Assembly: GCF_018143015.1 (NCBI RefSeq) | Contig: NC_054743.1 | Location: 25,171,934-25,235,933 of the forward strand | Reading direction: 5' to 3' | DNA length: 64,000 nucleotides | Source of the DNA: Lytechinus variegatus | Lineage: Eukaryota > Echinodermata > Echinoidea > Temnopleuroida > Toxopneustidae | The notes under the pieces: generated by a model | Database searches by the model: none | What the model was told of the DNA's origin: nothing | What the model saw: the letters and a program-made list of their open reading frames with translations, nothing else | Position numbers and translations under genes: made by a program | In this document: positions 13,711-25,893 of the stretch, piece after piece | Layout of the letters: the number at the start of each line of letters is the position of its first letter | Position numbering within the stretch: the first letter of the stretch is position 1

Positions 13711-14187
13711 GACAATCTACCTCACACGCCGGGCTACAAACGCTCTTGACCGTGCGCTTGACCATTCACCAGCCAGCCGGGCGCTTGACCATTCTGTTTC
13801 AGTGGTCAGCTGCCCGGCCAGACGGCTTGGTTGGAGTACAGCCGATGGAGGGGTCACTGTATGCCCGGTGCTTGGACTTCTTCGCGGAAAAAAATGTTAT
13901 TGTCTCCTGCAGATCCGCAAACGATTCTCATGCAGTCTTCCATATCTCGATCTTCCAGAAGTGAACAATCCTAAACGTCTTTCCGCCAAATAACATGAAT
14001 TGATACCGCATCAACTAGATTCAAACCGCAGACATTTCTTCCGTGTATTACTTTGTTCAGCCAGTGTGGTCGCTTATGTGGTGATATACGTTGTTCCTAT
14101 ATGGTACGACTCTACCATGGAAAGGAGGATGACATCATTTTGACCACCACTAAATTCTTTGTGGACTCTTGCCCCATGCACCTTCTG
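13710..14187 (+). other. Candidate first (non-coding) exon
   Basis: Runs from the initiator-like TCAGAC to a consensus donor (CTG|GTAAGTTC) at 14188. No long conserved reading frame is visible; short ATGs are present. It would fit a 5'UTR exon of the plus-strand unit. Confidence 0.25.
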
Positions 14188-14500
14188 GTAAGTTCGTTTA
14201 ACTTTCACTTTCCCTTGTTATGGACTTTAGAAAATAATGTCCCCCTTTAATAAAAGTAATATTGGAGGCCAAATATGTCAACTTTTTTCGAATGTATTTA
14301 CTTATATGTTTATTGTGTTCTGTCCCCATATGCTTGAATGGTGGGAAATAATTATTATTTTGGTTTTCTAATATATATGTTGGTTACCTAAACATGAACC
14401 TGATTCCCAGATAGTTATGAAAGAATTTAGCACAAATTGTACTGACTTAATTATTGAAGATCACTATTCTGAGATTATTTGTAACCATTGGCTATCCCAG

Positions 14501-15080
14501 TTAAAGACCAAGTCCACTTTTGAATCAAAAGAGAAAAATCAAACAAGCATAACGCTGAAAATTTCATCAAACTTGGAAGTATATTTAAATATGACATTTT
14601 AATGTTTCGCTTACATGTATTTTTCACAAAACAGTTATCAGTGACATGCAAATGAGAGAGTCAGTGATTTCCATCACTCACTATATCTTTTGTTTTTCAT
14701 TTTTTTACAATATTTCTGTTTTTACAGATTTGACATTGAGGACCAACTTTAATTATTCATAAAATGTGTAAACAATGGTAATACCACATGTTCAGGAAGG
14801 AATAGAACTGTGTGTCACGGGACAATAAAGAGAAAATTAGAATATTTCATATTTGACATAATGAAATACAAAAGAACTAATGACTGGATGAACATCATCA
14901 CTCTCTTCATCATTTTGTAATGTGCATATAATTTTTTTTTGTGAAATTAAGCGAAGCTTTAAAATGTCAAAACCTTTTTTTTACATCCGATTTGGTTTAA
15001 TTTTTCAGTGTTATATGCTTGATGGGTTTTTTTCTCTTCATATTCAAATCAACTTTAAGTTGGGGTGGACTTGTCCTTAA
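14501..15080. mobile_element. MITE of the 'AAAGGACAAGTCCACC' family, copy 2
   Basis: Begins TTAAAGACCAAGTCCACTTT and ends GGGGTGGACTTGTCCTTAA. It shares GAGAAAAATCAAACAAGCAT and GTGAAATTAAGCGAAGCTTT with other copies. At 580 bp it is longer than copy 1. Confidence 0.65.
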
Positions 15081-15451
15081 AAAAAAAACAACTTTCAACC
15101 AGAGTTTGAATTAAACCCAGGCTAATATGAAACAGCTTTCATGATTATTCTCTTTTCTTTGCTCTGCTATTTAAAAACCATGGGTTTATTTTGATCACTG
15201 GTCCAATATCGTGGACCGACCATGGTTGCCAGGGCTGTAAACGTGCTTTATTCGAGTGCATCTTGGCCAAACTAGCAGAAGAAATTTAGTATTGTATGAC
15301 CATGGACCTAGGTCCATGGTAGGACCTAGTATATCGGCGTCCAATAAAAAAAAAGATTTACAGAATCGCAAATCGCTTGAAAAAAGGGGCTTCTTACGAG
15401 ATCAATCCTCCCTGATCCTTGCCCATCGAAACATTATTGCGCTCCTGCCTG

Positions 15452-15685
15452 TACACAGCAAAAACTGTGGTGTTAACCAGTGTACATAGAGGACCACACC
15501 ACACCGGTGTTAAATTGGTGGTGTTAGTTTTACACCTATAGGTGTTATTACAACACCTATGGTTGTTACATTTACACTCTTTGGTGTTATGTTCAATCTC
15601 TAGGGTGTTATTTCAACACCTCAGGGTGTGGTCCTCTATTAACACCAGTTCGTGTCAGTTTTAACACCACAGTTTTTACAGTGTA
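15452..15685. mobile_element. 234-bp foldback MITE built from GGTGTT/AACACC
   Basis: Outer inverted repeats: TACACAGCAAAAACTGTGGT on the left, and on the right the reverse complement of TACACTGTAAAAACTGTGGT. A second inner pair (ATAGAGGACCACACC 15486-15500, inverse 15625-15639) surrounds many GGTGTTA/TAACACC repeats. Possible TA target site. Confidence 0.7.
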
Positions 15686-16539
15686 CTGTAGGCCATTAAA
15701 CAAACTCTTTATTATTAGGTGCTTTGTTTTAATAAGTAATGCATATTCATGATATTGTCATTTTATACCGATTTTATTTTTGTATATTTGTAAGCCCCGA
15801 CTAGTGAGGAGAGCTTTATAACAGAAAATAGGTTTTCTTTGTCATCCTCAGAATAGTCGTTGATAATTTCTTCCTCTTGTACATATTCTTGTCTTTTGCC
15901 TGGAAATGAAATAAATAAATAGCCGGATAAATTAGAATAGATACTGAGAACATTTCATATAGGCCTACCTGTAGATGCTACCAGGTAGTAGTTAGCATTT
16001 AGTATCCTATAATTCCTGTGATAAAGACAGTTTTCTCAGAGATTATTATTCTTTTTTTATATATAGATTTAATATCACATTTGGATATGAACAAAATATA
16101 TATTAGGCATCAATTTAACAAAAGCAGAAGATAATAAAACCTTATTCGTGTTTGTATTGGCTGTTTGCATTAAAACAATCGATGCGACATATTATGTATC
16201 ATATTCCGTCGTTATATTTCACTGTTAAAAAAAATCAAACAGCTTTTCCATTCATTGCATGTTTTGGAAATTCGAGAGAAACCTTTGCTTCAGTCGACCC
16301 AATCAGGATTCGGCACTCAGTAAAAAATCGCCATTCACGCCTTTTTCTGTGGCCTGGATACGACTGCAATAATATGCTTTCTCTGAATATACATACACAG
16401 AGCGCCAACATTGACAATGTCTTTTGAAAATAAAAGAAATCGGCATTTGCTCTAGCTCTTCTTGTCACGCGACCCTTCTCATTCTCTCTCAATCAATCTG
16501 ATAATTAAATCCAAGGGTTTGCGTTTTAGACCGACTTCT

Positions 16540-16960
16540 GCGATCCAAAAACTTGTGTCGATCTCGTCGTCGACGAGGATCGCTTTATCCTTATCCCGAT
16601 CCTTATCTCGATGATGCTTTGGTTTTAGTGGGAGGGGCCAGAGAAGCACTTTGCCCGCCCTGTGTCGCAGTCTGTGCCCACATGTACTTTGTGCTAGATC
16701 TGCACGGCCTCAAATCCATACCCTCCGTGCGTGCTCGCGCGGTCGGAGTCTAGTCGCACGTTGCTGCCGCAAAGCATGTTTATCCATTTTAGCTGGTGAC
16801 TCGCTGTGGTCGACTGGAGTTTGTGATTTCTCGGAAAACCTCTGCGCTCGTTGGAAGACTGAGAAATACTTTGTTTGTGGTATAACGAGGATATTAAGAA
16901 TAGTTGAGTCAGACTCTGGCAGGCTTTGGCAAAGGTGGGCCACAATTTTCTAGTCGGTGG
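16540..16960. other. CpG-richer stretch, possible alternative leader exon or promoter
   Basis: Shows raised CpG (gatctcgtcgtcgacgagga, gtgcgtgctcgcgcggtcgg) compared with flanks, and an AP-1-like TGAGTCA followed by GAC at about 16904. It lies 250 bp before the 17204 exon. No conserved frame was recognised. Confidence 0.25.
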
Positions 16961-17203
16961 AGGAATTAAAATGAATATTACTTTGTTGGATTGACTGTCT
17001 GTGATCAGGCGGATTAAGCCATAAAGATGTCGAAGGTCATATTTTCACGATTGTAGGAAATTAGTTTCTATATCATTTATGCCATTTATGTACTTCGCTC
17101 AAATGTTATTTCAGTGGGTTCTAGTCCAACCAAGTATTGTTCATTTCCATGTGCACCGCAACCATTCCAGTAATCTTTTGTTTCTCATCTTTTCTTGGAC
17201 AGA

Positions 17204-17438
17204 AACCGATGCGCCTCCGTAGTCCTGTAATTCAGGATATCTGAAGTCAAAGCCAGGGGCTTTAGGCTCACCGTCAACGACATCCTAACAGGACGATCTC
17301 CCTCGACTGCTGGGCCGACTTAGCTACACGACGTTGTTCCGACATCAGTCCTATTCATCCCAATGACGAAATGTTCGTTGAAGGGCGTGTAGAAGGTCGG
17401 TGACGAAGGGTTCTTTGAACAAAAGGCTGACCAAAATG
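17204..17438 (+). other. Candidate 5'UTR exon ending in a start codon
   Basis: Acceptor cttttcttggacag at about 17190-17203 and donor ATG|GTGAGTTG at 17439. The exon carries two short upstream reading frames (from 17209 and 17364). It ends in ATG with a good context (gaccaaaATGg), preceded in frame by a TGA at 17379-17381. A start codon as the last three bases of a leader exon is a common gene structure. The following coding exon is uncertain. Confidence 0.4.
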
Positions 17439-20400
17439 GTGAGTTGAATTTTTACTTGTTGATATTGAAGTCATTCTCTAAATTAGGTTCTGTGCAGGAA
17501 CATCATCACATGAACATAATCCATTATCTTCCTATTAAACAATACACATGCACGTCTATGGATCTTGAATGATAGGAATATAATTTCACGTTATTGATAT
17601 TCCAGTTTTGAATTGGTAATTGATGAAATATTATTAAATCACATGGTAAATACCGATATTAGAAAGCCGTGCAGATTTGTAGAGATTTGTATTTGTAACT
17701 ACCAGACGTATATGTGATATCCATTTATCAGTTCGTTTTATCATTGTAGTTGTGTACCGTTGAACTTCAATTGAAGAATACCATGAACATGATATTATAA
17801 ACTCAGTTTGAAATTACTCTGGAATTGGAAGACGAAGATTTGTATTCATGTTGGACTTTTTTAAAGAAAATTTACCATTGATTTTGATTGTGGAGTTGTA
17901 GTATTAGAGAGAATTGGGTTCTGGTATTATCTCTGGACAAGGAATATACCAGAAAATGTAAATAATATCACCTTTGGTCCGCCCATACCTAGAATCGGAA
18001 AGCCTCCGGTTCCTCGCTCAAAACTCGTGCGTCAAACAGTGCTTCTTTCCCGGCCAATAATGCATTCAACAGACTCTATAAACTGCAAGCCAGTATAGGA
18101 GATGAACGGCTTTTTGCACGCAAATTCCCCGTGCCTATCTGGATGAAATGAATACAAAATAGGACGGTTCAAACAGAGTTCATGCGGCCATTGGCAATGC
18201 AGCGCCAGTCAGCTAGATGGGGGTCATGCAGTCACTTATTCTACCCCATAACTCTCGGGGACGAAGCATTCTGGTGCAGCCTTTATTTATTTACCCCTTG
18301 CCCGAACCCGCCGAAAATTCCGGCAGGTCCGTTGCATTTAAAAGCAATGAGCTGGATGTTTGCATGTGTACACGGCCCCCATCGTAACCCAGTTGTCATT
18401 CTACAAATTTACGGTTGTATATCAATATCTGTATGATAAATAATACAACAGCTATAAACAACGTACTGTTCCGAGTTTTTAATGTTTCAGCAGCAGAGCT
18501 TGGAAATTTTCCCTCTTTTTCAAGCTCCTCTTCGGCAATGGACGAGACCGCCATGCTCTTTGTCTTTGTTTCCTCAGTGGGAGAGAATGACGTCACAAGT
18601 TCACATACAGTTCAACTGTCTGACGAGTCATGAAGGTTTCGGAATAGTTTCTATGCTGCCTGCGTGTATATTTCAGTCTGGGTGAATCTGTTGAAGTCAT
18701 GTACTCTAATGTCATGCAACATTTTGTGCAATGCGAGTCGAGACTTGTTTTGCACGTCGGGTTGCATAATTTGAGGTTTTCGAGAAATATGCAAATTTGA
18801 AGCGATTGCTTAGTTGTAGAGAATCTCCGGTCGAGAACTAAGAAATGTTATTTCGGAAGAATGTTCACGCTTCCACAAAACTAACAGGTAACCGATTCCG
18901 TTGATGAGGAGATTTTCGTATTTGCATCATCCCAATAATGATACCGGGACGCGATTATCATGATTATGAAAGTCTTTCTCATTTTCAATAAGCATCCTAA
19001 ATCAAACTGTTTGAGGTTTGTCTTGTCCTGCTTGCACAGAACGGGGAATACACACCCACAATACTGGGGAGCTCATTCTCAATGCCATTGTTTTCTTCCC
19101 GTGGATCTCTGTAGCCCACACTTGTTCTGGAGCCCTTCTACGGAGAGGGTAGTTGGTGGATATCAAAAGTATGTCGAATTCATAAGGTCACCACTCCTGG
19201 CTAGCTCTATGGAGCTGGACGAATTTGACCCGTCCGAGTTCGCAATTTATCTTCATTAAACGCTCTTCGTGATTTGGCAGTGCGGATGCAGTTCCGATGC
19301 TATGGCAACGGAAGCATATACAGCTGGGTACCCATTCAATATTATTGGTCTCTGTCAATCAACTCTTATTTATGATATTTCTATGAAACAATACAAACGA
19401 GGAGTAAAATGGGCGTGCTTTGCCTGTTTCGTTGACCAATGGGGTGAGCAGCTATCTTCGACCAACGTTGAACCCTGCCTGGTGACCTGCATTCGAGCCT
19501 CCACTTCTATCCGAGTGACCCCTTATCAAGTGACCCACTTGTGCCGTGTCAAAGGATCCGAACAGAATCTGCCAGTTATTGGTCAACATGCGTGATGCAT
19601 ATTCACGATAGGGAACTGTGTAGAGTGACTTACATCACAATGTCACTCGCATGTCCACCCTTCTTTGGCCATGCACTCAAAACAGCATTACGTATTGCAT
19701 ATTCATGATTATGAACTGACCCAGTTGTTAACCGTGTTGTCCCTATAGTATGAACTGACCTACATTGCCCATCCTGGTCTGGAAACCAAATTTTGACCAT
19801 TCACTAATTACAAAAGCTCTGGGATGGGTGGCTCTATCTCTAGGTGATCTTCTTGATGCGTCACACGGAAAATATATGCAATTTAATTTCTGGATAGATC
19901 CCAGAAGACTACTTCGACATCCGTCAGGTGAATGTTTATATGTCATGAGCAACCTCAATTACTGAAATTAGTTAAGTGATTATTAAGAATATTCTGGAAA
20001 CGACATTAGGGTGGGTCCAGTATTATCATGGAGATTGTGTTTCTCGCCCCCTTCTTTACCCAGGCTTTGTTCTCAACTTGGTACACCGGTAGCGATGATG
20101 ACTGAAACTTAGAAAGCGAAGCAAAAAATGAAGTAACCAGTGCCATAACACGTTAATCTTTGACAATATTAGGGATTGAATTTTCCGTTTAATTGACCAA
20201 GCAGTAAAATTGTACACCAAGAGTTGACATCGAGGACTTTTGAAAGGAGGATGCATTAAATCGAATTGGAACTGACCTGCTTTTCGTTTCATTGACATCG
20301 CGTTGAAATGCCCTACTTCCCAAGCAACTAGCTAGATTTTGTTTTTGGCCCTGCTCGATTACTGCTGTTAACAATTGTTTTCTTTCACAGGAAATAACTA

Positions 20401-23400
20401 ATACAAAAAATACCGCAGCAAACTGTGGAGGTGTACATCCAGTCCTCCAAGAAAAAAAAATCCATCCAACGTGTTGTACGATTCTAAGGGGTTGGGACAT
20501 CAGATTTTACATAACGCAATTGGTCTATACAAGAACAGCTTTCATCTTCACCTTTTTACGGATGTGTGCCCCCGCCCCCCGCAAAAAGTGAAATAAAAAA
20601 TAATTCATCGTGTCTTCTCTTATTCTGCTCGGTTAGGTGTTTTTTTTTTGTATTCTCGTGTCAATGAATTGCAACACATATAAATATCGTGACAGAAGAG
20701 TTGTGTAAATTTACTTTTCAACCAAGACCTTCATGGCTTCATTGCAATGCGACATACTCCACGTGAACCTGACAATATATCGATTTTTATCGCGGTTAGG
20801 TATGGGTATTATGAGTACGGTGAATCATCGCTTAGTCATAGTCTATGTTAAACCAAAATGAAAGTACAATCTATGTTATCTATTCGTCTTTTAAAAAAAC
20901 GAAACGTTTTTGTGTCTGACAATCAGGATTGGTCCATGAAATCTTTAAACTTGACAGAATTAGCGAGGGTCGGTAAACCCAAACAACATTTGGCTTTGGG
21001 CCCGGTCTCTCTTCTGCATTATTTATGTCGATAACCTGACGATTGAAGCGCGATAGTTGCTTGAATGTTGCCATGTCGTCTGTGAGATGCATGATTTGGC
21101 GGGAAAATAGGGTTCAACTGAAGTTCATTATTCCGCACTGCCCCTGCTGATAATGCGTCAATTCGCTGATGATAGTGCTACATTTCGCTGCTTCGATCTA
21201 TCAGAGAGTTCTTGTGTGGCATAATAACACACATATATGCAAGTTGTTTATTTTTTGTATTGGACATGCCCGAATTCTAAACAGATATGAATTCCTAACA
21301 GAATTCGGCGATTCATCATATTCATGGTTATGTCGGTTGGTTAAGTGCAGTTATGATCTGTACATCGTTTTGAATAGATTTTGGGATGTAAAATCGTGAG
21401 ATGCCGTCCATTTTCTGTCGGTACTCGACAAGCAATTACCCATTTAATTACTTCATGTGAATATAAAACAAGATTTGTGATCAGTCATACCAACTAAATC
21501 GATCCGTATTGACCGATCCCCATAATTCGTAGTAAGTCAAATAGCGAGCATGTTGTCTTAAGTCTAACGACTCTAAATCGTTGATGTAACCTACTGTATT
21601 GAGTATTATTCGTTCAAGTAGTAGGCCTATATTTCATCTCAAATCTCCTGATAAATCCACCGACCGTATCGACGGTATTTTGTGAACCCCATTGCCCTTT
21701 TATTTTCGTTACGTCACACTTTTCCACTGACCAATGCTACTATTGATTACGACTTAACCTAGAAGCTGGTATAGATTGAAGGTTGTACCATTTGTTGTGG
21801 TCATGGCCCGGTTCGTTTGGCAATTCAATGCACTTCGGATTTAGACAGCCCATTTTATCCCCTGAACAATGGACACTGCCCATTGATTCTCTGAAATAAT
21901 AGGGTGGAGGCGTTAGGGGTATTTGACGCCTTGCTTTCGGTTTAGAATAGGAAGATGAAGACTAAGAAATTGCGTTACTACTTCGCCTTTTCGGGGACTA
22001 TTAATATTGATTTAGGTAAATATTCTCAATTTCCTACTGACTTCATAGACCCAATGATTGCAGAAGTATTAACATGATTTTGAACAGTACATTGATGTAG
22101 TATTATTTAGTGGTGTACTGTTTTTACAGGTTTCGTGTTCATTGGCATCTTTCTCGTAATTAAATTGTAATCATACTTGACCTGAAGACAATGTTAGGTT
22201 CAAACGTGTGCAAGTCACCCCCTTCATACTCACTCTCAATCTTGTATCACAAATCTTTGTTTCTCTTTTGCGACTCGGGGGAAACCCGCGTCTTTGCTTT
22301 AAATCAAATTCCGATTTCATTCATTTATTTTTGTTGGGCATGTCACCTCGAGCATTCGTTATGTCGTACGGACGCCATCAATCGGTGTCGTGCGAGGCAC
22401 ATTGTTCGCATCAATTACCCAAATTACCATCCATAGGTAGGATGAGTCATGAATGAGTCGACCACGAGATCTCCGCCTCCTCCAAACTCTCGTTGGTCAT
22501 GTCTACTCACCCAAGCTCAGGTAGAGTTCATGAATGAAGTCATCATCACGATCATGCAGTGTTAATTGTACATTCATCTTCAGAAGTGTATTGTCCGCGC
22601 TCATGTACACAATGGTTACAGTGGCAACATTCTATTCTGTATGTCATCATGGACCTACTACATGGTCTTATTCACCTCAAGAGATTAGATGGGTGCCAGC
22701 CACATTCTTATTTTCTTCAAATACAATCATGAACTGGGAATTTTCGGTATATACACACACAACAGACTTCTGTTTTTTTTTTTTTGTTTTTTGTTTTTTA
22801 TATTGAGAAACTTGCTGAAAGTCGTAGGTCATTTTCATGGACGGCGATAGCGAGAAATTGTGAAAAAAGGGAGCGAAACACCAAGGATACTGCCTTTCAT
22901 GGATCACGGTTGCTTGTTTTCGAATATTGTTGCTTTCTTACCTCCCGGCCAGTTCAAAGCTAGCATCTTTTACCGGAGCTCTGTGAATCTCGAGGGATAT
23001 TCAGTTGTCTCAAAACGTATTGTGCTAAAAGTGGGCTTATCTCCCTTTGTTTGTTAATGAGACCGATTTCTAAAAATGCGAACTGTGGAACACCCTCAGC
23101 GTATACGACCAAGTAAAAACACAGCACTATTGATTGTCTACACAAAGGGTCACAAATGCCTAATTCCTAGAAGCGCTGCACTTCATGGTCCAGGACCAGG
23201 ACCACAGTTTTACTTCAACAATGATGTGGAGCTTGAAGGATTTGCTAGGTTTAAAGTTTTTGTACATTCATTATTCAATGCGTGCAGCCATTTGAGTGAT
23301 TCCATTCGAGATTAAATTGATTTTTTTCGCTATTTCTTGTTAATACAATGCTAATTGACAATGTGATGATATAATATCGCCTTCGACTTGTTTTTCGTAA

Positions 23401-23721
23401 TACATTAAGGGATTTCTTTTTATCTCGACAACCCATCAGGACCTGATGATCGGATGCCGCGAAACGGTTTTGACAGTACATTCCTGGTCTGATATTGGAG
23501 AAAATTTCAAGTTGTATTAACCATGTTGATACCAAAGAAAGTAGTGAGCGAAGTATCCCTCCGCCTCCCGCAGCAACGCCCACTCACGCACGCAATTGAC
23601 CTATCAATTTATCATACATTCTGAATAATTGAAAACAGTGATGTAAGGTAAATAGCGAATAGTTGACAGCATTTTTATCGCATTGTTATCATTTTATTTG
23701 ATCGTTTTGTCTTGTGCATTA
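17439..23721 (+). other. Presumed large intron, no exon recognised
   Basis: 6.3 kb between the two candidate exons. Several short open frames (e.g. near 18480-18690, 19020-19260 and 19269-19595) have plausible acceptors but no recognisable protein or matching donors. No repeats with clear ends were delimited. Confidence 0.3.
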
Positions 23722-23848
23722 GGTTGACATTCACGGAGACAACATGGCCAAGCAACTTCGACAGAAGGTGGGACACCAGCTTCGTAAATCGTTGCGTCGG
23801 TCATCGCCTCACTACCAAGATGTCGCCATGCCCCGATGTCATCCTCCG
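23722..23848 (+). CDS. Candidate small coding exon of the plus-strand unit
   Basis: A good acceptor (cgttttgtcttgtgcattag) precedes an open frame. It reads VDIHGDN, then MAKQLRQKVGHQLRKSLRRS, then SPHYQDVAMPRCHPP and TAG at 23846-23848. If spliced straight to the ATG at 17436, it gives a 43-residue, highly basic protein with an amphipathic Lys/Arg helix and an RRSS phosphosite-like sequence. I do not recognise it. It could instead be the last exon of a longer protein whose other exons I missed, an internal ATG start, or no gene at all. A second open frame across the same exon (TFTETTWPSNFDRRWDTSFV) looks less protein-like. Confidence 0.3.
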
Positions 23849-25510
23849 TAGCGTCGCCGAAGTGGTCTAGAATATCACACCACGTGTGGTGATATTCGTC
23901 GAGCCATGAATTCCTCGTCAGCTGTGTATGCGCTCTGCCAAAGGTGCTTGTACGCCAGGGTACTGCTACATAAGGCAAGCATCCCGAAACCTCAGTCAGC
24001 TTATACACCATCCCCAAGTCCGTTCCTGGAGGAGCTCTTACCCGCTTCGGGAAAATGCTGCTGTGTCGTGCGATTTTTTTTTCAGGTGAGGCCCAGTCAT
24101 GCGGTTATTTTAAGGCGTCAGGAAGAACAGATGCCTTTTCTACTTTTGCGGTTCAACGATATTTGGCGGGAAAGGATAAGGAGATGTAACACTTCGGAGG
24201 TCAGCTGCGGTAACGACGTGAGTTTTACAGTGCTTTCTATCTAGACTGATTAGCTACGACCCTTGCACCCTGTGGATTGGATCACCATCGGAAGGTCTTC
24301 TGACTTCAAAGATGTCGGATCAGATTCCACTGGAAGAAGAAGGCTGTCGAATTTTAATACTGTCTGGAGAGAAGTCTGTTGTCCGCGTTGGAGTCCACCT
24401 TTGTAGTTTAGTTGTTTTCCTCTATCCTCTATATTTTTATCGCTCTCACTTTCCCTCTCTATATATCTCTACCACACTCTCTTCCCCCATCACACTATCT
24501 TGACTCTACATTAATCACATTTTACACCTTTACACCCCTTCTCTGCACGTAGTTTATTAGAATCTTTCTGACATATCTTTTTAACCAATTTAATAAAGCA
24601 GCTTTGTAATTAATGATTAAACTATAAGTTATAAAATTATTGACTTTCATCTATTGTGACGTTGTGTTTCCTCTGTAAGAGGTCTGTATTCGCAGTTTTA
24701 GTAAAATTGTTGATTTTTTTTATGTATTTCCTTCCTTTTAAATCTTTCTATAAACTATTCCTAAAACGTGCGTGGATGTCATGCCTCCCAGTCCCAGCTA
24801 TGGTCACAGTTACGTGAAAAGAATTGCCAAAACTATTTAACTGATGTTGTTTTCTGTGTACAAGGAATCGTTGTTAAATATTTTACTATAGAAATTTCTT
24901 TGAAGTTGTTGATAGTGTTGACATGGTTTTTGAGACAGGCAGTTGCTCCCTTGTCAGCTTCTCGACCCCACCAACCACTAGTATTATGTTTGGGTTCATA
25001 TTTTGCATGAAATCCTATATATTGATCTTTGTAAATTCACATTAACCCCAAAGTAATGCACCGTAATCATTCAGTGCAGATAGAACTGCGCAAAGAATCA
25101 ACATTTTTACAGTTTCTTTCTTACCTTCGAAGTGCTTGTATCTCTTGCTCGCTTTTCTTTCCTTTCCTTCTTACAGGGTTTTCGTAGATGATTTTATCTA
25201 TGAATATCTCGCAGCCAATTGAAATGCAAAAGGACATCTCAGGTATACATTCTTAATGTAGAAACGGCTCTGACAAGTCCAAATATGGCGCGACAGTATC
25301 TTTCGATGTCTGTGTTTTGGGCAAGTTTCCCCTTGTGCGCGATGTATGCAAGTGCTTATTTTTTAATATACTAATTCGCTTTTCTCATAATGCTAGCTTC
25401 ACAAATATGTGTATCATTATAATGGCTTATTTCAAAATTCATTTTCTCATATCAGTGTTGGTCGAGGTAGGGGCATCTATTTGCAATTACACACATAGCA
25501 TTTTGGTATA

Positions 25511-25532
25511 GCGCATGCGCAAGCTGACGTCA
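25511..25532. promoter_or_regulatory. NRF1-type palindrome next to a CRE
   Basis: GCGCATGCGC (25511-25520) matches the NRF1 core, and TGACGTCA (25525-25532) is a perfect cAMP-response element 4 bp away. Both are typical of TATA-less promoters. They sit inside otherwise AT-rich, gene-free sequence. Confidence 0.4.
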
Positions 25533-25893
25533 GTAGCTGATTAGAACTAGGTTAAAGTAGTAGTATAGGTCTGGAAACTTTGTTTTCATTCATTGACGGT
25601 GTTTGTTCAGAAATGCATCACCTTTTATGTTTATTGAATGAAAGCATAGTTTCAGAAGGCCTAGTATTTTTTGCAATTCTTTGTAAACTATACAAGTAGA
25701 GTAGAGTTAGATCGTAGGATATAGCACCGAAACACTGAATCTGAAATATGAATGTAAAGTTATGTAATGTATGTAATGCTGAATCAGAGTAACGTTTATA
25801 TATTTGTACTGAATATTGTTAAGAGATGTAGGAAGGGAGTTATGTACGCCTTATGACGGTTAGAAGAAGCCGGAATGTAAAGCCACACGAAAT

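Noticed and set aside
18482-18685. Open frame after a good acceptor (tttaatgtttcag)
   Set aside because: No matching donor in a convincing frame and no recognisable protein; left as intronic.
19269-19595. 108-codon plus-strand frame
   Set aside because: Unusual composition, no motif, no splice context.
23694-24017. 107-codon minus-strand frame opposite the candidate small exon
   Set aside because: No recognisable domain; the plus strand has the better splice signals and polyadenylation context.
23906-24244. 112-codon plus-strand frame with a CxxC and Cys run
   Set aside because: Briefly considered as a zinc-finger protein; the Cys/His spacing fits no family I know and it begins within the presumed UTR.
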